Part shown: positions 25,793 through 34,579 of the stretch, piece after piece
How the letters are laid out: the number at the start of each line of letters is the position of its first letter
Position numbering within the stretch: the stretch's first letter is position 1
Source: Mesorhizobium koreense
GTDB lineage: Bacteria > Pseudomonadota > Alphaproteobacteria > Rhizobiales > Rhizobiaceae
Length of the DNA: 64,000 nt
Reading direction: 5' to 3'
Assembly: GCF_031656215.1 (NCBI RefSeq)
Contig: NZ_CP134228.1
Coordinates: forward strand, 2,623,001 to 2,687,000
The notes under the pieces: generated by a model
Told to the model about the DNA's origin: nothing
Database searches by the model: none
What the model saw: the letters and a program-made list of their open reading frames with translations, nothing else
Translations under genes and position numbers: made by a program

Positions 25793-25840
25793 GAATATTC
25801 ACGGCCTTTCCGAAGAATATTCTCGTACCTTGGAATATTC
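25793..25840. promoter_or_regulatory. Three GAATATTC palindromes in the divergent regulator/ALDH promoter region
   Basis: The 8-bp palindrome GAATATTC occurs at 25793-25800, 25815-25822 and 25833-25840, with start-to-start distances of 22 and 18 bp, inside the 190-nt gap between the divergent IclR-type regulator and the aldehyde dehydrogenase gene. Flanks are TGG..., AAG... and TGG.... Such spacing fits cooperative binding by one of the two regulators. Confidence 0.6.
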
Positions 25841-25932
25841 TCAGCTCCCAAAGTAGACAGCAACCGCACCCACGCCGGACCCTGCCTCCCGTTGCAACTT
25901 GCCGCGATCCGCAACGAATGGGAGGAACAGAG

Positions 25933-27294
25933 GTGAGGCTTGAATCGTGGAACCCTGCCACCGGCAGGCTCCTGGAAACCTATGCGGGACACGACGCGGC
26001 TGCGGTCGAAGAGCGGATCGCGCTGGCGTATCGGACGGCGCGAACCTGGGCCGGAGCAGTGCCGATGGCCGAGCGCGTGGCGATGCTGCTGCGCCTCGCC
26101 GACCTGCTCGAGAAACGTGCCGAGGATTACGGCGCGCTGATCACGAGCGAGATGGGAAAGCCGATCGGCGAAGCGGTGGCCGAGGTCAGGAAGTCGGCCC
26201 TAGGCGCCCGCCACTTCGCCGAGAGGGGGCCGGGCTATCTTGCCGACGCGCCGATCGAGGGACTGAACGCCAGCGTCGTCTATGAGCCGCTCGGCACGAT
26301 CTTCGCGATCATGCCCTGGAACCTGCCGTTCTGGCAGGTGTTGCGCTTCTTCATCCCAACGGCGCTCGCCGGCAATACGGTGCTGGTGAAGCATTCGGAC
26401 AGTGTCCAGGGCTGCGCCCGGGCGCTGGAAGAACTCGTGCTCGACGCCGGGGGGCCTAGAGGGCTCTATCAGAATCTCGCGATCCGCCGCGATGCTGTCG
26501 CCGCGATCGTCGCCGATCCGCGTATCGCCGCAGCCACCGTTACCGGCAGCGCCGCGGCTGGCCGCGCGGCGGCCGCTGTTGCCGGCGCGCATGGCAAGAA
26601 GGTGGTGCTGGAACTCGGCGGCTCCGATCCCTTCCTCGTTTTCGAAGATGCCGACTTCGACAAGGCGGTACCGATGGCGGTGCTGTCGCGCTTCGCGAAC
26701 AACGCGCAAAGCTGCATCGCGGCCAAACGCATCCTGGTTGCCGCGCCGATCTACGACAAGTTCGAGAAGGCCTATGTCGCGGCGGCCCAGGCGTTACCGG
26801 TCGGCGATCCGATGGATCCGGCGACGAAGCTCGGGCCTCTCGCCCGCGCCAGCGTTGTCAGCGATACCCAGCGCCAGGTCGAGGCGGCGCTCTCCCAGGG
26901 CGGCAGGCTGCTGTGCGGCGGCGCGCCGCTCGCGCGCGAAGGGAATTTCTACCCGCCCACCGTCATCGCGGGCCTGCCGCACGACGCTCCCATCATGCGC
27001 GAGGAATTCTTCGGCCCCGTCGCCTTGCTCTTTCGTTTCGACACCGAGGCTCAGGCGGTCGCCATGGCCAATGACAGTGACTACGGGCTCGGCGCGACCG
27101 TCTGGACCCGTGATGTCGAGCGTGCCGCCCGTGTCAGCCGGGCGCTTGAGGCCGGCGCCGTCTTCGTCAACAGCTTCGTCCGTTCCGATCCGCGCGCGCC
27201 CTTCGGCGGCGTAAAGGCCTCCGGTTTTGGTCGTGAACTCGGAGCGCTGGGCGCGCGCGAACTGACCAACGCCAAGCTCGTATTTTCCGACTGA
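25933..27294 (+). CDS. NAD(P)-dependent aldehyde dehydrogenase (succinate-semialdehyde type)
   Basis: A 453-residue aldehyde dehydrogenase that oxidises an aldehyde to the acid. Catalytic glutamate in LELGGSDPFLVFEDAD near 227 and catalytic cysteine in NNAQSCIAAKRI near 261; IMPWNLPFWQ near 126 is the conserved cofactor-side motif. Closest in style to succinate-semialdehyde/short-chain ALDHs. I chose the GTG giving (M)RLESWNPATG because GGGAGGAA precedes it at proper distance; an ATG 15 nt upstream would overlap that site. It leads the plus-strand catabolic operon (ABC importer, GMC oxidoreductase, SDR), where an alcohol oxidised by the GMC or SDR enzyme could yield its aldehyde substrate. 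Confidence 0.9.
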   Translation: MRLESWNPATGRLLETYAGHDAAAVEERIALAYRTARTWAGAVPMAERVAMLLRLADLLEKRAEDYGALITSEMGKPIGEAVAEVRKSALGARHFAERGPGYLADAPIEGLNASVVYEPLGTIFAIMPWNLPFWQVLRFFIPTALAGNTVLVKHSDSVQGCARALEELVLDAGGPRGLYQNLAIRRDAVAAIVADPRIAAATVTGSAAAGRAAAAVAGAHGKKVVLELGGSDPFLVFEDADFDKAVPMAVLSRFANNAQSCIAAKRILVAAPIYDKFEKAYVAAAQALPVGDPMDPATKLGPLARASVVSDTQRQVEAALSQGGRLLCGGAPLAREGNFYPPTVIAGLPHDAPIMREEFFGPVALLFRFDTEAQAVAMANDSDYGLGATVWTRDVERAARVSRALEAGAVFVNSFVRSDPRAPFGGVKASGFGRELGALGARELTNAKLVFSD

Positions 27295-27326
27295 CCTACG
27301 GAGGCCGCAACGCAGGAAGACCGGTG

Positions 27327-28868
27327 ATGGACAGCGTGACAGAGCATGGTCCCGCAGTGATGGAAAAGGGCGCGCCAATCCTGGAAATGCGGGGCATCCG
27401 CAAGTCCTTTGGCGGGATCGACGTTCTCCATGGCGTGGACCTCTCCTGCCATCGCGGCACCGTGACGGCGATCTGCGGAGAGAACGGCGCCGGTAAGTCC
27501 ACCCTCATCAATGTATTAGGCGGCGTCTTTGCGCCTTCCGCCGGGGAGATCCTGATCGACGGTCGTCCCGTTTCCTTCTCACACCCTGCGCAGGCCAAGC
27601 AACGGGGCATTGCTGTCATACATCAGGAATTCAACCTGCTGCCCTATCGCTCCGTCGCCGATAATATCTTTCTCGGCCGGGAACCCACCCGCTTCGGTTT
27701 CATCGACCGGGCGAGGATGGATCGCGAGGCCGGTGCCGTACTCGACCGCCTCGGTTGCACCATCGATCCAGGCGCGGCCTGTGGCAGCCTGGCGATCGCC
27801 GAGCAGCAATTGGTGGAAATAGCCAGGGCGACCTCGGAGAGTGCCCGCATCCTGGTGCTCGACGAGCCGACGGCGACGCTGAACGACGCGGAAACGCACG
27901 CTCTTTTCCGCCTGATCGATGAGTTGCGGCGCAGCGGTGTGGCATTGATCTACATCTCGCATCGGATGGCCGAACTTCGTGCGCTTGCCGATACCATAAC
28001 TATCCTCAAGGACGGCCGGCAGGTCGCGACGCGCCCGATGGCCGGGATCGAAATCGACGAGGTTGTCCGGCTGATGGTCGGCCGCGCGATCGAGGATTTC
28101 TTCCCGCCTGCGGCCTCGACCACGCCAGGCGCGGCTCTCTACAGCATCTCGGATGGTGCGGCAGGCAGGCTTTCCGGCATTTCACTTACGCTGCACGCGG
28201 GAGAGATACTCGGCGTCGCGGGCCTCGAAGGCTCGGGCAAGGCCGAACTGGCGCGCGCGATGACCGGCGTGCTCCCCTTCAGCCACGGCGCGGTCCGCCT
28301 GTTCGACGGCGGCGGCGCACCACGGAGCCCGCGGGAAGCGGCGCGACGCGGCATTGGAGCGATCCCGGAAGACCGCAAGGGCGAGGGGCTCGGCCTCGTC
28401 CAGTCGTTGCGCGACAATTGCGCGCTGACGATGCGCGCGCTGGCGCCCTTTCTCGGCCGGGCGAGCGGCGGCTGCCGTGGCCGAAAGCAGATCGACGCTC
28501 TGCTCGATGGCGTCGCCGTGAAGGCAGCGGACCACACCATGCCGGTGGGACAGCTTTCCGGTGGTAACCAGCAGAAGGTGCTGTTCGCCCGCTGGAGCGG
28601 TATCGCGCCGAAGGTCTGGATCGTCATCGAGCCGACGCGCGGCATCGATGTCGGCGCCCGCGCTGCGATCTACGCGATGCTGCGCGGCTTTGCCGAGGCC
28701 GGAGCGGCGGTCATGGTGGTTTCCTCCGATCTTATGGAGATCATCGGCCTCAGCGATCGCATATGCGTCATGGCCGCCGGCCGCCTTGTGGCCGAACTGC
28801 CGCGCGGCGCAAGCGAGGAGGAGATCATCCGCCACGCGATGCGCCAGGCTCCGGTGGCAGCGGCATGA
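27327..28868 (+). CDS. Sugar ABC transporter ATP-binding protein (RbsA type, two NBDs)
   Basis: A 513-residue tandem ATPase of CUT2 importers. First domain Walker A GENGAGKST near residue 51 with Walker B ILVLDEPTATLND; second domain has a degenerate P-loop GLEGSGKAEL near 294 and a clear signature LSGGNQQKVLFARW near 411, as usual in RbsA/XylG proteins. The ATG follows AGGAAG; a GTG one codon earlier is less likely. It starts 32 nt after the aldehyde dehydrogenase, and its stop overlaps the first permease (ATGA). Confidence 0.93.
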   Translation: MDSVTEHGPAVMEKGAPILEMRGIRKSFGGIDVLHGVDLSCHRGTVTAICGENGAGKSTLINVLGGVFAPSAGEILIDGRPVSFSHPAQAKQRGIAVIHQEFNLLPYRSVADNIFLGREPTRFGFIDRARMDREAGAVLDRLGCTIDPGAACGSLAIAEQQLVEIARATSESARILVLDEPTATLNDAETHALFRLIDELRRSGVALIYISHRMAELRALADTITILKDGRQVATRPMAGIEIDEVVRLMVGRAIEDFFPPAASTTPGAALYSISDGAAGRLSGISLTLHAGEILGVAGLEGSGKAELARAMTGVLPFSHGAVRLFDGGGAPRSPREAARRGIGAIPEDRKGEGLGLVQSLRDNCALTMRALAPFLGRASGGCRGRKQIDALLDGVAVKAADHTMPVGQLSGGNQQKVLFARWSGIAPKVWIVIEPTRGIDVGARAAIYAMLRGFAEAGAAVMVVSSDLMEIIGLSDRICVMAAGRLVAELPRGASEEEIIRHAMRQAPVAAA

Positions 28869-29836
28869 CCGGGCCGTCCGTCGCCACGCTCTGGCACCGC
28901 TATGCGGTCGCGTTCATCCTGTTCGTGGTCTCGCTTCTTTTCTACACGCTCGCCGCGCTTCAGACGGGGCAATATTCCCAACTGACCTTTGACGGCTTCA
29001 TGGGACTTTTGCAGCGCATGGTCGCGCTCGGCTTCGTCGCGATCGGGCAGATGGTGGTGATTTCGGGCGGCGCCATCGACCTGTCGGTGGCCAATCTTGT
29101 CAGCCTCTCGGCCGTTCTCGCCGCCTACCTGATGCAGGGCGACCCAGGCCGGATTGCCGAAGCCGTCGTGGTTGTCGTGGCACTCGCCGCGCTGATCGGT
29201 GCAGTCAACGGAGCCCTGGTCGCACTGCTCGGCGTCAATCCGCTGATCGCGACCCTCGGCACTAGCCTGATGCTGCAAGGCATACTTTCGGTTTCATATC
29301 ATGCGCTTAGGGGCACGGCACCGAAAGCCTTCCAGCAATTCGCCTATGGCGCCTTCGCCGGCGTGCCCGCCTCGGTTGTCAGCCTTGCCGCGGCGGCGCT
29401 CGTCACCGGTGTCGCGCTCAGCCATACCCGGGTGGGCAGCCGCCTTTTCGCGGTGGGCGGCAATGCCAGGGCGGCGAGGCTTGCCGGCATTCACGACGCC
29501 CGCGTGACCATCCCGGCATTTGTCTTTTCCGGCGTGATGTGCGCTTTGACCGGGCTTTACCTCGCCAGCCGCCTTGGTGTCGGTACGCCTTGGGTGGGAC
29601 GCGACGGCAATTACGATCTCGGTTCCATCGCCGCGGTGGTGATCGGCGGCACGTTGCTTGCGGGCGGGCGCGGCAGCATCACCGGCGCCCTGGCGGGGGT
29701 GATGCTCTTTGCCGTCATCGACGCAGTGGTCAACATGCTGCAGATCGATCCCTTCCTGAGCCAGGTGCTGCGCGGACTGATCGTCGTGGCCGCGGTCGGC
29801 ATCTACACGTTCCGCACGAGCGGGGAAGTGGCATGA
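28865..29836 (+). CDS. Sugar ABC transporter permease (RbsC type)
   Basis: A 323-residue CUT2 inner-membrane permease with eight to ten hydrophobic segments. Typical RbsC features: GQMVVISGGAIDLSVANLVSLS near 57, NPLIATLGTSLMLQGI near 123, and the C-terminal IAAVVIGGTLLAGGRGSITGAL near 256. It is translationally coupled to the ATPase upstream and to the second permease downstream (both ATGA overlaps). Two non-identical permeases suggest a heterodimeric channel. Confidence 0.92.
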   Translation: MTGPSVATLWHRYAVAFILFVVSLLFYTLAALQTGQYSQLTFDGFMGLLQRMVALGFVAIGQMVVISGGAIDLSVANLVSLSAVLAAYLMQGDPGRIAEAVVVVVALAALIGAVNGALVALLGVNPLIATLGTSLMLQGILSVSYHALRGTAPKAFQQFAYGAFAGVPASVVSLAAAALVTGVALSHTRVGSRLFAVGGNARAARLAGIHDARVTIPAFVFSGVMCALTGLYLASRLGVGTPWVGRDGNYDLGSIAAVVIGGTLLAGGRGSITGALAGVMLFAVIDAVVNMLQIDPFLSQVLRGLIVVAAVGIYTFRTSGEVA

Positions 29837-30765
29837 GGCAGGTCCTGAAAGCCATGCCGGCCCTTCCGCTGCTGATCGCGCTGCTGGCGCTCATGGTCTA
29901 TATGAGCCCGTTTTATCGGACCGTTCCGGGCCTGATGATCTTCCTCCAGCGCGCGGCGCCTCTCGTGGTGCTGGCCTGCGGTACTTCCTTCGTGCTGATC
30001 GCGGGCGGCTTCGACCTCTCGCTCGGATCGCTGATCACATTGGTGGCGATTGCCGGGGCGATGATCACCCAAGGCGATGCCGCACTTACGGCGCCCGCCG
30101 TCGCCGCCGTCTTCGCGATCGGCCTCGTGGTCGGCACCGTGAACGGCATCGTCGTCGCCTACGTCAAGGTGCCGTCGATCATCACCACGCTCGGCACGCT
30201 TCTGTCGGTCCAAGGCATAGCGATGGCCTGGTCGGGCGGTGCGCCTTCGAGCACCCTGCCGGAAAACTTCCGCTATCTCGGCCGCGGCCGCATCCATGAC
30301 GTGCCGGTGCTCGGGAGCCTGCCGGTCAGCGTGATCGTGCTCGTTCTCGTCTGGGCGATGACGCACTGGCTGCTGCACAGGACGAATTTCGGCAGCATGG
30401 TCTTCATGCTCGGCGACAATCCGAAGGCCGCGCTGCTTGCGGGCGTGCCGACCCGCCGCGTGCGCGTCGCCTGCTTTGTCATATCCTCCCTAACCGCCGT
30501 CATTGCCGGACTTCTGCTCGGTGGCTACTCCGGCGTCTCGGTGGATGTCGGGGGGGATTACGCGCTGCAGGCGATCGCCGCGGCGGTGATCGGCGGCATT
30601 GTTCTTCTGGGTGGGCGCGGCACCATCGCCGGGGCGGCCTCGGGCGCGCTCGCCCTTTATGCGTTGTTCACCGTCCTCAACCTTTTCGGTGTGTCGGAGC
30701 CGGTCCGGCTGGCGGTTCAGGGGCTGATCCTGATCGCCGCGGCGGCTTTCACCGCACGGCGATGA
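29833..30765 (+). CDS. Sugar ABC transporter permease (RbsC type)
   Basis: A 310-residue second CUT2 permease. Motifs parallel the first: GTSFVLIAGGFDLSLGSLITL near 49, VPSIITTLGTLLSVQGI near 113 and IAAAVIGGIVLLGGRGTIAGA near 252. The ATG overlaps the previous stop; its gene is followed 45 nt later by the binding protein. Together with the ATPase and binding protein it makes a complete importer. Confidence 0.92.
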   Translation: MRQVLKAMPALPLLIALLALMVYMSPFYRTVPGLMIFLQRAAPLVVLACGTSFVLIAGGFDLSLGSLITLVAIAGAMITQGDAALTAPAVAAVFAIGLVVGTVNGIVVAYVKVPSIITTLGTLLSVQGIAMAWSGGAPSSTLPENFRYLGRGRIHDVPVLGSLPVSVIVLVLVWAMTHWLLHRTNFGSMVFMLGDNPKAALLAGVPTRRVRVACFVISSLTAVIAGLLLGGYSGVSVDVGGDYALQAIAAAVIGGIVLLGGRGTIAGAASGALALYALFTVLNLFGVSEPVRLAVQGLILIAAAAFTARR

Positions 30766-30810
30766 TCGTCTTCGAAACAAACGTAGTGCTTCAACATGGA
30801 GGAGAAGAAA

Positions 30811-31971
30811 ATGGCACAGACAGGATTGATAAGAGCCTTATTGAGAGCCGGAACGTTGATCGCGCTCCTGTTGGCGATGTGCGGCGTTACCTGGGCGCAG
30901 GTCGCCAACGTCAATGTCGATAAGGAATTCGCCGAGCAGATGGCGCTGATGAAGGCCAAGCCGAATGGCCCGGCCGACAAACCCTGGGAGCAATGGTTCG
31001 ACGCCAATCTGAAGGACACTTCATCCTATGCGAAGAAAGGGCCTTATCACCTCTGCTTCTCCAACGCCGGACTGGGCAACGCCTGGCGCGTCACCGGCTG
31101 GATCACGATGCAGGCCGAGGTCGAACTCGACAAGGACAAGATCGCAAGCTTCGACCACGCCGACGGGCAGAGCAACGACAACAAGCAGATTTCCGACATA
31201 CAGTCGTTCATAAACGGGGGTAAATGCGACGCCCTGATCGTATCGCCCAATACCTCCGCCGCGCTGACGCCGGTGGTGGAGCAGGCCTGCAAGCATATGC
31301 CGGTGGTGACTTTCGACCGCTCGGTGAACACACCCTGTCCCGTAACCGCCGTGCGCTCGATCGGCGGCTATGCCTGGGGTGCGGCTGGGGCGCAGTTTAT
31401 CGTCAAGAACATTCCCAAGGGCGGCAAGGTACTGGTGCTGCGCACCGCGCCGGGAATTGACGTCTTCGAGACACGATGGACCGCAGCCGACAAAATATTC
31501 AAGGATGCGGGCGTCGATGTCGTCGGCAACGAGTTCGTGGGAGGCGACCGGGCCAAGACCAAGGCGATTGTAACGGACTACATCACCCGGATCGGTCAAA
31601 TCGATGCGGTCTGGGTCGACCTCGGCACGGTCTCGGTTGCCGCGGCGGAGGCCTTTCAGGATATGGGAATGCCTTATCCGGTCATTACCGGAGAGGACGA
31701 GCAGGACTACCTGCAGGCCTGGCAGAAAGACGGCTTCAAGGGCTTTGCCTCGACATATCCGGCCTACCAGTGGCGCACCGCTGTCCAGGCGACGCTGAAG
31801 ATCCTCGAAGGCAAGCCAGTACCCGCGCCGGAATGGATCCTGCCGCAGCCGGTCATCACCAAGGACAATCTGGCGAAATTCGTCAACGCCAAGCTTTCCC
31901 CGCTGCATTTCTCGATGTGCGGCTGCGAGGACATGCCCGGCTTCCCGGAACGCTGGGGCGGCAAGAAGTGA
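30811..31971 (+). CDS. Sugar ABC transporter substrate-binding protein (RbsB-like)
   Basis: A 386-residue periplasmic binding protein. Sec signal peptide (LIRALLRAGTLIALLLAMCGVTWAQ in two parts, cleavage near WAQ-V at about 30), then the PBP1 fold: YHLCFSNAGLGNAWRV near 75, CDALIVSPNTSAALTP near 133, VVTFDRSVNTPCPV near 160. It is about 60 residues longer than ribose-binding protein because of an N-terminal insert before the first strand. The start is the ATG 4 nt after GGAGGAGAAG; an ATG upstream overlaps the ribosome-binding site. Its fold resembles the sensor half of the divergent regulator, consistent with a shared ligand. Confidence 0.9.
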   Translation: MAQTGLIRALLRAGTLIALLLAMCGVTWAQVANVNVDKEFAEQMALMKAKPNGPADKPWEQWFDANLKDTSSYAKKGPYHLCFSNAGLGNAWRVTGWITMQAEVELDKDKIASFDHADGQSNDNKQISDIQSFINGGKCDALIVSPNTSAALTPVVEQACKHMPVVTFDRSVNTPCPVTAVRSIGGYAWGAAGAQFIVKNIPKGGKVLVLRTAPGIDVFETRWTAADKIFKDAGVDVVGNEFVGGDRAKTKAIVTDYITRIGQIDAVWVDLGTVSVAAAEAFQDMGMPYPVITGEDEQDYLQAWQKDGFKGFASTYPAYQWRTAVQATLKILEGKPVPAPEWILPQPVITKDNLAKFVNAKLSPLHFSMCGCEDMPGFPERWGGKK

Positions 31972-33713
31972 GCGAGACGGTGACCCGGAAAATCGACTAT
32001 CTCATTCTGGGCGGGGGGTCGGCGGGCTGTGCGCTCGCCGCGCGCCTCTCGGAAGACGAAACGAAGTCGGTAACTCTCGTCGAGGCGGGACGCGATCTCA
32101 GCCTCGCCACGATGCCCGACAATATCCGAGCCCGTTATCCCGGCCGCGCCTTTCTTGACCCGCTGAACGTGTGGACGGCACTTCAGGCCGTATTCAGCGG
32201 CGCGAAGACGCGCCGGCCCCACCGAGCGCCGAGGCTTTACGAACAGGCCCGCGTGCTCGGCGGAGGCTCGGCCATCAATGCCATGGTCGCTAATCGCGGC
32301 GCCCCGGAAGACTACGACGAATGGGCGGCCCGCGGCGCCGAGGGCTGGAGCGGCAACGTCGCGCTCGAATATTTTCGCAAGATCGAACGCGATGTCGATT
32401 TCGACGACGAATTTCACGGCCGGGACGGACCGATCCCGGTCCGCCGGCTGCCGCCCGATCGTGTCTCTCCCTTCGTCCGTGCGGTAATGGACACGCTAAG
32501 GCTTCGCGGCGAACCGATCCTGCCCGACCAGAATGGTGAATGGCAGGACGGCGTCTTCCCTGCCGCCATCGCTGTCAGCGACGAAGGGGAGCGGGTGCCT
32601 GCCTCCATCGCCTATCTGACGGACCAGGTACGCGCCCGAAGCAATTTGACCATTCTCACGGGTGCATATGTCCGCACGCTGCGTTTCGAGGGGCTCCGCG
32701 TCGTCGGTGCCGGGATCGAGCGTGACGGCAAGCGCCAGAGCCTGGCTGCCGAGGAAACCATCGTGACCATGGGGGGCATCCATTCGGCCTGCCTCCTGAT
32801 GCGCAGCGGCATCGGTCCGGCATCAGAGCTTCAGGCGCTTGGCATCGTACCGCGTTGCGACCGGCCCGGCGTCGGAAAGAACCTCATGGAACATCCGTTG
32901 ATCGCCGTCTCAGCCTACCTGCCGGCCAAAGCGCGCATGGCCGATCTCGCCGAGCACCACGATCAGGCGCTGTTGCGTTGGACCTCCAGCATCGAGAATG
33001 CCCCGCGCGGCGACATGCATTTCGCGATTATCGGCCGAACCGCCTGGCACGAAATCGGCCAGCGCATGGGCTCTATCCTGGTCTGGGTCAACAAATCCTA
33101 CTCCCGCGGCGAGGTCCAGCTGCGATCGGCCGATCCGCATGATGAGCCGATCGTCGATTTCCGCCTGCTTTCCGATCCACGTGATTTCAACCGGCTGAAG
33201 GAGGGCTTCCGCAAGGCTGCGGCGATCCTCTCGGATCCGGGCCTCCGCCGGACGGTTGGACCGGTCTTCCCCACGAGCTATTCCGAGCGTGTCAAGAAGG
33301 TGTCCGCCCCCGGCCTTTGGAACGCCATCCAGTTGAGGCTCCTTGCCGGGATGCTCGACTGGTCGGGGCCGCTGCGCAGCGCCGTGATCCATTCCGTTGT
33401 CACCCTCGGCGTCAGCCTCGACAAGCTTCTCGGCGACGACGCCGCACTTGGCGAGTTCGTCGGCAATTCGGTCGCCGGCGTCTGGCATGCCTCGGGCACC
33501 TGCCGGATGGGCGCGGTCGACGATCCGATGGCGGTGACGGACGGAGAAGGCCTAGTTTACGGTATCGCCGGACTGCGGATCTGCGATTCCTCGATCATGC
33601 CCTCCATCCCGCGGGCTAACACGAATATGCCTACGCTGATGCTCGCCGAGCGCCTCGCCGACGTCATCAAGGGCAAAGGGCTCCCGCCGGATGGAGGCAA
33701 CGGTTTCGGATGA
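31968..33713 (+). CDS. GMC family FAD-dependent oxidoreductase
   Basis: A 581-residue flavoprotein of the glucose-methanol-choline family, which oxidises primary alcohols or polyols. FAD-binding LILGGGSAGCALAARL near residue 11, the GMC signature ARVLGGGSAINAMVANRG near 92, and the C-terminal active site VWHASGTCRMG near 504 (catalytic His) with PRANTNMPTLMLAERLAD. It starts at GTG overlapping the binding-protein stop (GTGA); a second GTG 12 nt downstream is possible. Longer than most bacterial GMC enzymes by roughly 30-50 residues, with an insert near 430-475 (LLAGMLDWSGPLRSAV). With the aldehyde dehydrogenase it could take an alcohol to an acid, as BetA/BetB do for choline. Confidence 0.9.
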   Translation: MSETVTRKIDYLILGGGSAGCALAARLSEDETKSVTLVEAGRDLSLATMPDNIRARYPGRAFLDPLNVWTALQAVFSGAKTRRPHRAPRLYEQARVLGGGSAINAMVANRGAPEDYDEWAARGAEGWSGNVALEYFRKIERDVDFDDEFHGRDGPIPVRRLPPDRVSPFVRAVMDTLRLRGEPILPDQNGEWQDGVFPAAIAVSDEGERVPASIAYLTDQVRARSNLTILTGAYVRTLRFEGLRVVGAGIERDGKRQSLAAEETIVTMGGIHSACLLMRSGIGPASELQALGIVPRCDRPGVGKNLMEHPLIAVSAYLPAKARMADLAEHHDQALLRWTSSIENAPRGDMHFAIIGRTAWHEIGQRMGSILVWVNKSYSRGEVQLRSADPHDEPIVDFRLLSDPRDFNRLKEGFRKAAAILSDPGLRRTVGPVFPTSYSERVKKVSAPGLWNAIQLRLLAGMLDWSGPLRSAVIHSVVTLGVSLDKLLGDDAALGEFVGNSVAGVWHASGTCRMGAVDDPMAVTDGEGLVYGIAGLRICDSSIMPSIPRANTNMPTLMLAERLADVIKGKGLPPDGGNGFG

Positions 33714-33797
33714 CAGCATTACGGGGCCGTCTGGTCCGCGAGCGATAGAACTTTTCACGATGGCGGATCGGATCGCTGATCCCATCGAAGAGAGACA

Positions 33798-34559
33798 ATG
33801 GACATGGTCGGACGTCTGGCAGGAAAGCGCATCATCATTACCGGTGGGGTGAACAATATCGGAGGCGAGGCCGTTCGCCTGTTCATCGCGGAAGGCGCGC
33901 GCGTGGTCATCGCCGATATCGACGAGACGGGCGGAAAGGAGGCCGCGGTGCGGCACGGCCCGGCCGCCATTTTTCTCCGCGTCGACGTTACCGACGAGGA
34001 GAGCGTGAAAAATATGGTGCACGACGGCGTCGCGTGGCTCGGCGGCCTCGATGCGCTTTGCCAGAATGCGGGCCTGCAATATGCCGGTCCAATCGAAGAA
34101 TTAGACGCCCTGCGCTGGGACAGGCTCTTCGCGGTCAATACGCGTGGCATTTTCTTCGGCGTGAAATATGCGGTCCCGTATTTGAGGCGGGCCGGCGGCG
34201 GCGCGATCGTCAACATGGCTTCGCTCGCAGGCAAGCGCGGCGCTCCGGGAGTTGCCGGCTACTGCGCCTCCAAGGGAGCGGTCGTCGCCTTCGGCAATGC
34301 GCTCGCGCTGGAACTTGCGAAAGACAGGATCCGCGTCAACACGATCTGCCCCGGCTGGATCGACACCCCGTTCAACGATGCTGCCATCGCCCATATGGGA
34401 GGGCGCGAACGGCAGGCCGAGTTCGTCAGGCAGGTAGTGCCGCTCGGCCGTCAGGGCACGCCGTCCGAAGTCGCGCCGCTCTACGTTTATCTCGCCTCCG
34501 ATGAATCTTCCTACATGACCGGCCAGGCGCTGGTGGTGGACGGAGGCATCTACAACTAA
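33798..34559 (+). CDS. SDR family oxidoreductase
   Basis: A 253-residue classical short-chain dehydrogenase. Cofactor loop ITGGVNNIGGEA near residue 13 (TGxxxxxG variant), an acidic residue at the end of strand 2 (VIADIDE) that favours NAD, catalytic Ser in NMASLAGKRG and YCASK near 154, and the C-terminal SYMTGQALVVDGG. It follows the GMC gene by 84 nt and precedes the DHODH-like gene by 20 nt, so it is probably part of the same catabolic operon. The substrate is unknown. Confidence 0.9.
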   Translation: MDMVGRLAGKRIIITGGVNNIGGEAVRLFIAEGARVVIADIDETGGKEAAVRHGPAAIFLRVDVTDEESVKNMVHDGVAWLGGLDALCQNAGLQYAGPIEELDALRWDRLFAVNTRGIFFGVKYAVPYLRRAGGGAIVNMASLAGKRGAPGVAGYCASKGAVVAFGNALALELAKDRIRVNTICPGWIDTPFNDAAIAHMGGRERQAEFVRQVVPLGRQGTPSEVAPLYVYLASDESSYMTGQALVVDGGIYN

Positions 34560-34579
34560 GGACAACCAAGCCGGATCCG

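Noticed and set aside
31476-31967. Upstream extension of the GMC oxidoreductase
   Set aside because: This stretch is coded in another frame by the binding protein; the GTG in the GTGA overlap is a natural start.
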